Shown here one piece after another: positions 22,664-33,735 of a stretch of 64,000 bases of DNA. The first letter of the stretch is position 1; every line of letters starts with the position of its first letter. The DNA is from Perilla frutescens (taxonomy: Eukaryota; Streptophyta; Magnoliopsida; Lamiales; Lamiaceae), in NCBI GenBank assembly GCA_026008535.1, contig BRKX01000006.1, positions 1,572,501 to 1,636,500 of the forward strand, given 5' to 3'. Both the position numbers and the translations under genes were made by a program. The notes beneath the pieces are model-generated. The model worked only from the letters and a program-made list of their open reading frames with translations, was not told the DNA's origin and made no database searches.

Positions 22664-23767
22664 ATGGAATTATTGAAGTCTCCTAACGGCGAGACTAGCG
22701 TGAAAATAATGGAAAAGGCGAGTTATGTATTTTCGGTGCAGAACTACACCGCCCGCGTCAAACGTATTGGTGTGGGCAATTCGATTGCGAGCCCACCATT
22801 TGTGGTGGGAGGCTACTCATTTTCTGTTCAGTTCTATCCCCATGGAAAGGACCTTGCTGCGCACGCTGATGGGAGAATGATGTCTGCGTTTATCAGAAAC
22901 GAGAGTGCAAAAATGGTGGTATGCATCTCTGCTATCCACATTCTCGATCAAAGTGGCTCTGATATACACCAAGGGTACTCTTCATTTGACGAAGACAGAG
23001 GGAAATCGTATAGGCATATTCTCATTATTGAACCTCGAGGCGAGCGTGGGAGTGATCAATCCTTGACGCGAGAATATATTGAATCTGAGTACCCTGAGTA
23101 CTATCTGATTGGGGATTGCTTAAAGATTAGGGCGATTATAGGAGTTTTTATCGATCAACCTCTTCCTTTTGCCAATGTCCTCCGGCCATTTGATCGCTGT
23201 ATATTCTTTCAAGTAGATGGTTATGTACTGTTTGCCGAGGAGTCTGTATTAGGAACCCGATGCCCTACTCTTCTTTCATACTGCGATTCCCAATCCAATT
23301 CCCTATCCAAGAACATTGTCATTCTAGATATCGAACATGATGTCTTCGTGGTATGTATACGTATGGCTTTTACTTTAATTATCTCCTCTTTTCAATTAAT
23401 TTTCATTTCATTTTGCAGGGCGTGCTCTGGTTTATATATAACCAACAACTTCACTTACAAGATAAAGTAGCTATTTATAATTCCAAACCGGACGATATGG
23501 ATTCGTTTTTTTCGAAGATGCTTGCAGCTGCTGATCGGTTCAACTTGAAAAGTCTTAGGAGACAGTGTAAATCAATCAATTTTTTTGGCAATGCAGAGGT
23601 CATCTTTATAAGTCCTTCAACTCAATTAGTTATTATTTTTCAATATTATCAACTACTAATTGTGTCTGTAGGTGCTTCAGTTGTGCTACGCAATGAAACG
23701 TACTTTTGAGAAGTCATGGAGAAATCTACGCTGTCTCTGGGATTCAGAAAAGATAAAAGAGGCTTAG
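22664..23767 (+). CDS. MATH-BTB (BPM-like) protein, 3 exons
   Basis: Exons 22664-23350, 23419-23598 and 23672-23767 (all GT-AG, no codon split) give 320 residues. The MATH domain covers about 17-165 (YVFSVQNYTA, GVGNSIASPPFVVGGYSFSVQFYPHG, HILDQSG, DCLKIRAIIGV). A divergent BTB/POZ fold follows (about 178-270: DRCIFFQVDGYVLFAEESVLGTR, then GVLWFIY). Then comes KMLAAADRFNLKSLRRQC, the start of the usual BACK-like C-terminus. BPM proteins are substrate adaptors for CUL3 E3 ubiquitin ligases, with MATH binding the target and BTB binding CUL3. This copy is shorter than typical BPMs (about 400 aa), with an abbreviated C-terminus ending KIKEA, and the BTB core is divergent. It may be a lineage-specific or decaying member. 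The splice sites were chosen because they restore the family frame. Confidence 0.75.
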
Positions 23768-24827
23768 GTCCTTCAAGGTAAGTATGCCGATTAATTCATT
23801 ATGTGCTCTCTATGATAAAGCTGATTGCCTAAATTGTCCAATATTGCTGAACTTGTTATTTATCTTAACATTCAAGGATTTCTGAATGTGCAAATAAGAG
23901 ATTGACCGTTTAAACATTTCTATTATGTTGTCGTATTTCAATTTTTAATTTTTTTAAAGATACATGTCACTTTGATCAAATAAGGCAAGTTGGGCAGTGG
24001 AATATGATGATCAAGGTAATTTGCCTTGTTAATAATAAACAACCACCTGAAAAGCAATTCCCAGAAAGTAAACATCAAGAAAAGCATGCAGAAATCTTCC
24101 TTATACATAAAGGACAAGAGTGCTTTGTCTGCACAAATCTAATATAAAATTTATGATTTTGTCTCAAATCTGCTCCCAATTCACAACCAGAAGTTCCAGC
24201 AACAAATCTGCAACAATAAATTTTGCAATCGGAAGTCTTTTACAAATTTTTATCAAAGTTCAAGGTGATATTTCGAAGAACAACTTAATTAATATACTCA
24301 TTAGAAGTTTCATTCGAGGCTAACGCAAATAAGATTATCTATTATTTGCAACAACTGATTCGATCGACAAAATCCACAATCATAACAAAAATCTTAATTT
24401 ATGAATAGCAGCTATCTAGATTATTGGCAATAATTCTTAGATTTACTATGATAGCCTTACACGTTTAACAGATTAAAAGGAAAATAATTGTCATAAATCG
24501 GAGTGAACCAAGGAATAAAGAAGGATTATTGAACACCAAATAGAGAGCCATTATTGTCAGGTAATATAACAACGATCAAGTCAAGCTCGTTGTGTGGATG
24601 CAGTTCAGTCATTACATTATGAAGCTTAGCTTTCAATACTCTTTCTACCTGATCCGGGCAATAATTGAAAGACTGGCAGGACAGGTTGGGGATTAAATGC
24701 CTACGAGTGAAAAATCAAAATCAAAAACAGCCAAAGCAGAAAGAGCAGAGGAAGGAAAAAAAGTAACAAAATCCATCTCAACCATGTCGGATGCCATGCA
24801 CATCTGAGCCCGCTCGTGGCAGAAGCT

Positions 24828-24905
24828 GCGTGCCACACTATCTTGAACAATCTGGGAAAAGTTAAAGCGTGCCACACTATCTTGAACAATCTGGGAAAAG
24901 TTAAA
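24828..24905 (+). repeat. 39-bp perfect tandem duplication
   Basis: The 39-bp unit beginning GCGTGCCACACTATCTTG occurs twice back to back (24828-24866 and 24867-24905) without a mismatch, which implies a recent event. Confidence 0.9.
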
Positions 24906-25229
24906 TACAGATCCAGATGATCACGCTGCCATCATTAACCATCCTCTGCGTTATCTCATTCAACAACATTAACAAGGCAAATTACCTTGTTCATCATATT
25001 CCACAGCCCAACTTGCAGAAGACGGTCCTTCTCCCTGCCCGAATCATTGTATTTAAGCTGTAAAAGGTTAAGGAAACTTAAGAATCTTGATGGCATCAAA
25101 ATGACATATTATCTAACGTGCAAGAAGACGCGAGCTTCAACCTATGGATGACATATCTTTCGAGAACAGAAAGTTTTAAGGATAATAACACTAGTATGTC
25201 TCCTGCGCGATGCTCGGTACTATTTTATT

Positions 25230-25230
25230 T

Positions 25231-25283
<53 letters not shown>
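25230..25283. repeat. (AAT)n microsatellite
   Basis: About 17 AAT/ATA triplets; the apparent isoleucine-rich ORF over it is an artefact. Confidence 0.9.
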
Positions 25284-25287
<4 letters not shown>

Positions 25288-26207
25288 TAAGAGCAAAGTG
25301 AAATAATGTATAACAATATTTTATTTTACACACACACACGTGTGTAAGTGTGAAACTAATGTATAACAATATTTAAATAGACTTACAAACTAAACTAAAT
25401 TAACCATCCTTCAGCTGTTCACGGTGCCACCATTAACCCTCCTTTTCATTATGCAATTCAATTCCAAGTGTTAAAAACCAAAATAGCAGTGTCTCGTTAA
25501 TTCAGTAAGTTATCGATCTCCAACAAGTGAGTATTGGCCAACGATGGCCAGATATGACAAATATGTATTGTAAGAATTCTAACAAGAATGCAAACTGCAT
25601 AAACCAACGGAATAATTAGACCCTTCTTGAATATAGCTATACATGCTACCTTGCTTCTAAACAAAAGAGGATACTTTAATTTTTTCTCATCGGCAGGCAA
25701 ATAAAATCAACATTAACATGGCAAGTTACCTTGTTCATTCATCATATTCCACAGCCCAACTTGCGGAAGACGCCGAATACTAAAACCAAAATAAATAAAT
25801 CAAACACAAGGAAGATACAAGCTTTGCTAAACATGGTGCTTTTCCATAAAAACTAACAAGAAAGTGTCAAATCTAACAAAAGCCACAAAGATACACATGA
25901 CCAAACTGAAGTAAGTCTTGCTCTCTTTCCTGTGAACACTGGCATGACATGTTAAGCAATGCAGTGTAAATTAAACAAATCATTCCGAGCTTTATTGTAT
26001 AGTGAAAATCAATTATTTACAAAATTATGATATTTTTTTATAATTGTTTGGAATTTTGGGTATGTATTTTGACCAAATTATAAAATTTTGTGTTGTGATT
26101 GTAATATTTCAAAGTTGTGTCTAGATTGCTAATTTGTCAAATTTCATTTTTTTTTGTGTAATTGATCCTTGTTATGGACAAAAATGGTTTGACTCATTAA
26201 TGCTTAT

Positions 26208-26993
26208 GGGTGATTCTATACATAGCCACTAATTTTCTCATCATAGTCACCCAAATTAAATTAAATAAAAGTGTGAATTGAATATTCCATTTTGCCCTTA
26301 TGGCCTTACCATTTCTTCTCCACGACTCTGCCATAGTAATTTTGTTCTGCAAACATAAATTTAATTTAAAGTACGTGATTAACTTTAGTTTTGATGTAAA
26401 ATTTGTGATTAGCCTTGGCATGTAAAACTCATCCTCCAATTCACCAAATTTAAAAGCATCAAACTCGCCCAATTAATAAATCACCTAAAATACAAAAAAC
26501 TCACCCAATTATTAAGCGGTCAGAGAATATAAAAGAAATATTTTTAATTAAAATTAAATTTCGAAGGAGAATGTTGCTTGATGAAGATATATACCGACCT
26601 TCTTTCAGCGTTCAAGTACCCTAATTGCAAAATTTTGCAATTATGAATTTAACAAGAAGTTCATGGACTGAATTATATTCTTGTCAAAAAAATTTGCAAG
26701 TAGAACAACACAAGTGTTAAAATAAGGTTCAATGTGCAAATCAACGTATACCTTCAAATTTGGCAGAGGATTTAGAGCTTCTCTAAATATTAAATTTGGT
26801 GCTTCTTTTTTTTGAAGACGGAGGCTTTACATTGCCAGAATTGAAGGATATACACAAAGAATGGTGGAAACTCTAATAAAAGAAATTTTGGGGGCTATAT
26901 TGGCAAAATTGAATATTTAATTTATGTTTATATTTTATTTAATTTTGGTGGTTATAATGAGAAAATTTTGGACTATGTATAGAATTATTACCC
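26208..26993. mobile_element. 786-bp Mutator-type MITE
   Basis: Termini GGGTGATTCTATACATAG and (reverse strand) GGGTAATAATTCTATACATAG are inverted repeats, and the complementarity continues through AATTTTCTCAT and CCACCAAAATTAAAT-like words for about 90 bp. Flanks AATGCTTAT (26199-26207) and AACGCTTAT (26994-27002) are a nine-base direct repeat with one mismatch. The interior has no recognisable gene; a 91-codon minus-strand frame crosses the left arm and is probably non-coding. Confidence 0.88.
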
Positions 26994-27002
26994 AACGCTT
27001 AT

Positions 27003-27596
27003 TTATTTAGGCCCAATAGAGTCATTTGTCTTCAGCCCACCAACAAAGCCCAAAACACTACCATGTTTGTAGTCCCGAAGAAGTCATACTAAGTCAAGAT
27101 CAAAAATCTAGATTGGACGAGGTATAATAAGGAGGGGCAACCGAGTCTAGGGGAGAAACTGGAGATTTCAGATTCTCAAATAAGGTACATGAGATCCTCT
27201 TCACAGGGGACTCTAATTCTTGCTTTTATTTTATCTCCCTCGATCTTATTTGGGAATATAATTATCTGATTTGGGTGTCGGAGAGCGAACGAACACTACC
27301 CCTTCGGTGTTCCTCACTCTAACGTCATTTTTGTTTGTCTATGCAGATCGCCATTGTCCGAACTCTGAACGAATTTAATGGTAGATTTGTGGATCTACCG
27401 TCCTTAAAAATTATAAAAACATGAAACTAAAAATTACAAGTTTGTTGCTTAAATATATAACAAGTTAATATATTATTTACAGAGAAGCTTCCTAATTATA
27501 TATAAAAAAACTCATGTAATTGAGACAATTATATACACAGAGAAGCTTCCTAAATATATAAATAGCTAAGTCGTTATTTACAGCGAGAAGAATTAG
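27003..27596. other. Intergenic; LTR-like fragment and triplicated CTTCCTAAATATATA words
   Basis: About 27090-27420 has the base composition and wording of a retrotransposon LTR end (GTGTCGGAGAGCGAAC, CCATTGTCCGAACTCTGAAC), but no TG..CA boundaries or primer site could be fixed. At 27480-27610 GAAGCTTCCTAAATATATA-like words occur three times, leading into segmental copy B. Confidence 0.4.
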
Positions 27597-28496
27597 AAGC
27601 TTCCTAAATATATATAAAAAGTTATGGGTGGTTGATCCGGCCAATCTTGAAAAAATGTTAAAATTAATATTAACCGTAACACTAAAAAATATCAGTTCAA
27701 AGCCTTAAAATATCACCTATAATATCGGATATAAAGAAAAAATAAAAATAAAATATTATTTAAAATTCAAAAAGTATCACATATTTTGACGGTTTTTTTT
27801 TTTCCGGGTTGAACATGTCATGAATGTATTGACTTGCGATGACCATCTGTGCACCTCATACACGAGAATTAGCGAAAAAGTTAATATAAGAAAATCATTT
27901 ACAACTTTACCAATATAATATATTCTTCAATGCGTGAATTTACCAATACAATATTTTTTAATGGATAAATCAAACAAGCATTTTTTCGGAGCACATTCGA
28001 GCTTGGGCTCAATTAGTAAATTTTTTAGTATTTAATGAGTCGAGCTCGCATAATAAATATTTGTCGAATAGAGTTTGAACAAGAAAAAAGAATACAAATC
28101 GATCTCAAGCCGAACTGAAATTCTAATAATTTTTAATAAGTCAAGCTCGAACATCAAGATATTCGGCTCAATTCAATTCATTGATGCATATTTTATGTAC
28201 AAATAATTCTTCACCAAACGTTTGAATTTCTTTTTTGGCGGCTAAGGAAAAAACTATGGGCGACAGCCGAAATATCTTAGCTTTTATATATATATATATA
28301 CCCTGCCACAAATACTAAACATTATCTCTTCATTTCTATTTAGATATATACCCTGTCACAAATGTTAATAATTATTTAGCCCATTATATTGCTTTCTTGT
28401 TTTCTCTTTCAAAAATCATATCTCATAATTTTCATCCACACTCCAAATATATTCTTCTAATATATTTGTGCATAAATTTTCAAAGTTGAGAGAAAA

Positions 28497-31217
28497 ATGG
28501 CGGCTTATGCATCTCTTGTTTCTGTTATGCAAATTATAAATCAGCTCCAGAGTCATCCTTTCCCTCCAATTTCCATCGACGAACAACAAGTCGAATCTCT
28601 CACTGAAATTGTTACCTTCCTGCAGCAATTTCTTGAGGGCTCCACCTCTGAATCTGATCCATTGGAGATACGCATCGCAGATGCAGCCTATGAGGCGGAA
28701 GATGTTATCGAATCCTATATCGTCGACGCAATTCAGCTGCGCCGACGGCGATCCACCAGTTCGACTTGGAGCAGCTTCTTCATCAATTGCTTTCCAAGTC
28801 ATCATGAAGAAATCAGACCTTGGAGCAAGTTCTGTCATGATCTACAGAAAGTGATAGAAGAAATGGATTCAATCAAGAAAACGGTGATGGAGATGATGAG
28901 AGAGAAGAGTAGTGCAGTCCAAGATCATCATCATCAGCAGCAGAGGAACATCTTCAGATCCTCGTCTGTGATTGGGAAGAACATGAGCAGTATGACGGTG
29001 GGATTTGATGATGTGTTGGTTCAACTCTTGGATAAGCTCACCGGTGGACCATCCAGTCGCCAAGTCATCCCTATCACGGGGATGGGCGGAATAGGTAAGA
29101 CCACTCTTGCTCGAAACGTATTTGAGCATGCACTCATTAAGGATCATTTTGATATTTGTGCTTGGGTTACAATTTCGCAACAATATAACACAAAAGAAAT
29201 TATTTGCAAAATTCTTTCTCTAGAAAGTGGGAACTTGAGTGAGGAAGAATTAGGAGTTTATTTGCACAAATATCTATATGATAGGAGGTATCTCATAATA
29301 ATGGATGATATGTGGAGTATAGAAGTGTGGGAGAAGATTGGATGTTTCTTTGTTGATTGTGACAATGGGAGCCGAATAATTGTTACAACTAGGCAATCTC
29401 ACTTGACTTCCCAATTGGCCCAATCTAATTATGGCCTTGATATGAAATTTCTAGATGAGGTTAATAGTTGGAATCTCTTCTCCAAAACTGTTTTGGGGGA
29501 AGAAAGTACTGTTCCTCTTGAACTGGAGAAAATAGGAAAGAAGATTGTGGAAAAATGCAGAGGACTTCCTCTCTCAATTGTTGTGATTGGAGGCCTTCTT
29601 GCAAAATCCCAACATACACAAAAATATTGGGAGGATATAGAGCAAAAATTCAATTCAATTGTGAATTTGGAGAACGATCAGTATTGCTTGAAAATATTGA
29701 AATTGAGTTATAACCATTTGCCGGCTTATCTAAAGCCTTGTTTCTTGTATATGGGAAGTTTTGAGGAAGACAAAAGAATTCGTGTCTCCTCACTCATCAA
29801 GCTGTGGGTTTCTGAAGGATTTCTAAAACCAGAAAATGGCAAAACCTTGGAAACAATTGGAAAAGAGTTCTTCAAGGATTTAATTGATAGAAATCTCATT
29901 TTAATTGATGATTTGGGATCTACTGGAAACATAAAATACTGCAAAATGCATGATTTGTTGAGGGATCTCTGTTTGAAAGAAGCCGAAAATGAGAGATTTT
30001 ATTATGTGATTGGGCAACATGGTGCTCAAGGCATGCATAACCGACGCCGCATGTTTTATCCTCAAATAAGTTCCAATGACGCTTTCAAATTCCCGTTTCA
30101 TATTCGTTCTCTTACATCTCAACATCATAAAGTTAGAATGTCTCCAAATTTTAGATTGTTGAGGATATTTAATGCATCTTATTCAAATATATTTATAGTT
30201 GAGCCTGACTTACCCGAGTACCGCTTAAAAAAAGTGATTGATGAGTTAGTGAACTCTCGGTATGTTGCTATTAATGCTTATAGATGGAAAGCCAAACTCC
30301 CTTCTTCAGTGAGTTTCCTTTGGAATCTACATACACTTCGAATTGAAGCTTTAAAAGGAGTTATTGCTGCACCAGTTGAGATTTGGAAGATGTCTCAACT
30401 TAGACATGTCGAGTTCTTATTTAAAGGTATGTATCTCTCAGATCCTCCGAATGATAGTAGCACCGTGATCTTGGAGAATCTACAAACACTCAAAGGAGTA
30501 GTGAATTTCAAGTGTGGAGAAGAGGTGGTTAAGAGAATTCCCAATATCATGAAATTGAAAATTGATTATCAAGAATTTACAGAAATTGGGAGACATGATG
30601 GTGATTACTATTGCCTCAGCAATCTTCGGTGTCTGTGTAAACTAGAATCTTTCACCTTCAATAGGCTTAGCAGAAGTGATGATGAATTTATGCAGAGCCT
30701 TACCTTCCCACACTCTCTCAAAAAGTTGGTTATGATAGATCATTGTTCATTTGGGTGGGAAGAGATGCTAGAAAAGATAGGGTCATTACCCCTTCTTCAG
30801 AAACTCGATTTGAGATCTGGGAGCTTCACAACACACAAGTGGGAAACAATTGAAGGCCAATTCCCCAGCCTCAAAGTCTTGAAAGTGTCAGGTTGTCATG
30901 GTTTGAAACAGTGGATGATAGAAGACAGCTCCCATTTTCCATACCTTGAGCACCTCCACCTTTCAGGATTAAGAGAGCTGGAGGAGATCCCTACAGAAAT
31001 TGGTGAAATACCAACGCTGCAATCAATTGAGTTGGGCGGTTGCAGGGACTCGGTGGTTAAGAGTGCGAAGAAGATAGTAGAGGAACAAGAGGAATCACAA
31101 GGGGGTGAAGAACAACTGTCCTTTCATGTTGAAGTTCTCATCTACGAGAAGCAGCAAGAAGGATTGCAGAGCCTTGCAAGCCGCAACTTTAAAGTTGATG
31201 TGCTCTTATTAGATTGA
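28497..31217 (+). CDS. CC-NB-LRR immune receptor, R1-type (NLR2)
   Basis: Predicted receptor of 906 residues in one exon, the paralogue of NLR1 with well over 90% identity by eye. Motifs: YEAEDVIESY near 65, P-loop GMGGIGKTT (195-203), YLIIMDDMW, GSRIIVTTR, CRGLPL, RNBS-D CFLYMGSF with the usual cysteine, and KMHDLLRD. Two extra residues arise from an added ATG codon (TVMEMM) and a CAT/CAG run of different length (HHHQQQ) at the end of the coiled coil. Differences concentrate in the LRR and C-terminus (for example LDLRSGSF against LRLGFGSF, HLSGLRELEE against DLYGLTELEE, EKQQEGLQ against KKKLAGLQ), as expected if recognition surfaces diverge after duplication. No breaks; likely functional on sequence alone. 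Confidence 0.95.
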   Translation: MAAYASLVSVMQIINQLQSHPFPPISIDEQQVESLTEIVTFLQQFLEGSTSESDPLEIRIADAAYEAEDVIESYIVDAIQLRRRRSTSSTWSSFFINCFPSHHEEIRPWSKFCHDLQKVIEEMDSIKKTVMEMMREKSSAVQDHHHQQQRNIFRSSSVIGKNMSSMTVGFDDVLVQLLDKLTGGPSSRQVIPITGMGGIGKTTLARNVFEHALIKDHFDICAWVTISQQYNTKEIICKILSLESGNLSEEELGVYLHKYLYDRRYLIIMDDMWSIEVWEKIGCFFVDCDNGSRIIVTTRQSHLTSQLAQSNYGLDMKFLDEVNSWNLFSKTVLGEESTVPLELEKIGKKIVEKCRGLPLSIVVIGGLLAKSQHTQKYWEDIEQKFNSIVNLENDQYCLKILKLSYNHLPAYLKPCFLYMGSFEEDKRIRVSSLIKLWVSEGFLKPENGKTLETIGKEFFKDLIDRNLILIDDLGSTGNIKYCKMHDLLRDLCLKEAENERFYYVIGQHGAQGMHNRRRMFYPQISSNDAFKFPFHIRSLTSQHHKVRMSPNFRLLRIFNASYSNIFIVEPDLPEYRLKKVIDELVNSRYVAINAYRWKAKLPSSVSFLWNLHTLRIEALKGVIAAPVEIWKMSQLRHVEFLFKGMYLSDPPNDSSTVILENLQTLKGVVNFKCGEEVVKRIPNIMKLKIDYQEFTEIGRHDGDYYCLSNLRCLCKLESFTFNRLSRSDDEFMQSLTFPHSLKKLVMIDHCSFGWEEMLEKIGSLPLLQKLDLRSGSFTTHKWETIEGQFPSLKVLKVSGCHGLKQWMIEDSSHFPYLEHLHLSGLRELEEIPTEIGEIPTLQSIELGGCRDSVVKSAKKIVEEQEESQGGEEQLSFHVEVLIYEKQQEGLQSLASRNFKVDVLLLD

Positions 31218-32568
31218 TCTCTTCTTTCTATTTCTCATTTTGTTCTCCTCTCTCACTTCTGCTATCATGAATTCTCATTTTAATTCTTTCATCTTAACTA
31301 ATTAATAAAAGTTCATTTCATTTATCCTCTCGCATTATGATCTCATTTGCAAAATAAACGAACCGCAAGAACATTTTTAAAAGTTTTATTGTTCAGAATT
31401 TTATACAACGATATTGATGGATGGAAATTGATATTAATTAAAAAAAATAAAGAAATCAAAAGAAAGAAAGACAGATAATCATATACGTATTGGATGGATA
31501 TTGATATATGCATTGGATGTTTATAAATTAATCAATAATTATATACTGTGTTCCTATGAACAAGTCATAGTTGGGTCTGGATACTTTCAAACTTTTTTGT
31601 TTATTGAGTTTATGCAGTAGCATTGGTAAATAGTTGAGTTCGCATACTTTCAATTTTATTTTAATTTGGATCTATATAATTTCATTAAGTTAAATTAGGT
31701 TCTTGTTTGTAGAGTAACTTAAGAATGCAATGTTAACAAATAAAAAGTACAATGAACAAACCCAGAGACATATGGTCGTCTACGAAGATTGTCAATACAT
31801 AATTAACACAATAAATTAATTTTCATTCTAATCAATTACAAACTTACAGTACATGTGATCAAGAAGAATGAAACACAAACCAAACATTGCCAACAACCTC
31901 TTTCAACTGTATTGGGATGGCTTAGTGGTGTTGTCACTTTTTTTACACAAGACAATTGTCGGCTCGTCATCTATCTATACTATATATAAAAGTAGAATAA
32001 TCTCAATTTTATCGCCAATTTAATGGTAATTTTGTAAATTAGATTATGTTTGGTGGCCCTTTACTTAACTGAAAATCTGATACGTGTGCTGAGTGTAATT
32101 TTTTTTTTAAATAATGATAATTTCAAATAAAACTGCAAAATCGGTGTGAGGATGAGAACCACGGCTCTACAACAGTTATTATTTAGAAAACATGAATACC
32201 CAAGCTTCCGCCACAAAACCACCTAAAACTTTTTCAATCTCAATTTTTCGAAAACTTACCTTATGAGTCATATTGAATATGAATTTTAGTCCGATCATTG
32301 ATCGATCTTATAAATTTTAACCCATAAAGCGATATTTTATAAGTTTTCGTCACTCACCACTCAGCAGTCAACTAGAATTGTGCCGAAGTAGTTAATGTAA
32401 ATTTATTGGTAAACCAATATTCAGAACGTTGGTACTATGCTATCTACCTATAGGTTAATAGACCCAATTGCATTCAATGAAACTGATTTAATTGATTATG
32501 GAAGACTTTTTCTCCTAAATTATGTCAACAATTATTTGTATCTTTTATTTCAATATATATTAAATGTG

Positions 32569-32574
<6 letters not shown>

Positions 32575-32602
<28 letters not shown>
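32575..32602. repeat. (AT)n microsatellite
   Basis: Pure TA dinucleotides at the site that is also an AT run in copies 0 and A. Confidence 0.85.
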
Positions 32603-32604
<2 letters not shown>

Positions 32605-33345
32605 CGTAATATACACGGGGGATATAGTAAACGTGTAGTTTTTGAACAACTCAAGGTATCATTTTGGTATTGAACCTCAATAATTTTGAACATTACTGTA
32701 TTACATCATCATATACAACACAATTTTCGTGTAGTCTATTATCTATTTCCTTGTCATAAATAAATTTCGTTATTGAAGTTATAAAATTAATTTTACATGT
32801 TAAAACTCACAAGAATACGATTTAAAATCTCCAATTTTTTTACGTAAAACTGACATTTTCCCAAATTTTTACCGATGTAAATATTAAAAAAATATTTATG
32901 ATATTTACGTGCCGAGATTTTGAACATTGTTACTTCATTTTTTAAGCAACGACGTTCACCAGCCTATTCTTTTTTCTTTTTTTTTTACTTTTTTAATAGG
33001 TTGCTTATATTTTCTTTTTTCCTTTCCTTTTTCCTTATCCCTTTTACCTTTTTAAAAAAGTTATTTTAATAGTTGAAATAATGTTATTCTTAATAATTGT
33101 ACATCAAATTACACTAAAATACATTATATTATAATATAATATGTATGTATATACATATGTATACGTGTATAATCAAGTAAATATTTATTTTAATGATTGT
33201 CAATTTAATTTTTTAGGTTTGAAATAATAATAATTGTCTGATAAAAAAAAAAGATAACCTTACAAATAAAGTATGGTAGTAACTTATTAACTAAAATTTT
33301 AATTATCTATAAAATATAAAGATATAACACTTATATTAAAAATAT

Positions 33346-33735
33346 GAAAAATTTACACTTTGATACCTACATTTTAAATATTTTTTAAAAAATGACCCAC
33401 TTTATTATTATTAGCAAAACAATACCCACTTTTTCAAAAATTTTACAAATCTGACCTCGATCAAATTTCCAGCCTAGAATATCTATGTGGCACGCCGGAA
33501 TTCTTGCGTGGCTTTTTTGCTCTAATAAAAAATATTATCTAGATATTCCATATCAATTGTGAACTAAAAATAAAATAAATTTGTTGGGCATGCCACATGG
33601 ATATTTAGGTTGGAAATTTGATCGAGGTCATATTTACAAAATTTTTGAAAAAGTGGGTACTGTTTTGCTAATAGTAATAAAGTGAGTCATTTTTTAAAAA
33701 TTACCCAAAATGTAGGTATCAAAGTGTAAATTTCC
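33346..33735. mobile_element. 390-bp Mutator-type MITE with ~150-bp inverted repeats
   Basis: It starts GAAAAATTTACACTTTG and ends with the reverse complement of GGAAATTTACACTTTG. Arms pair for about 150 bp (GGTATCAAAG.., CCACTTTTTCAAAAATTTT.., ATTTGATCGAGGTCA). A perfect ten-base direct repeat TTAAAAATAT flanks it (33336-33345, 33736-33745). The orthologous site in copy 0 (about 7470-7480) has a single AAAAATAT, so this is a clean post-duplication insertion. Confidence 0.93.

Larger units (their letters stand above)
23768..26207. other. Downstream of MATH-BTB: local inverted and direct repeats, no gene
   Basis: The word set GTTGGGC..GTGGAATATGATGA..CAAGGTAATTTGCCTTGTTAA occurs at about 23985-24030. 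Its reverse complement occurs at about 24967-25018 and again at about 25715-25768, so one sequence is present three times in two orientations. I see no convincing coding frame. Confidence 0.6.

Noticed and set aside
25118..25306. Isoleucine-run ORF
   Set aside because: It is a readthrough of an AAT microsatellite.
27090..27420. Possible solo LTR
   Set aside because: The wording resembles plant LTR ends, but there are no TG..CA boundaries or flanking 5-bp duplication; left as an unassigned fragment.
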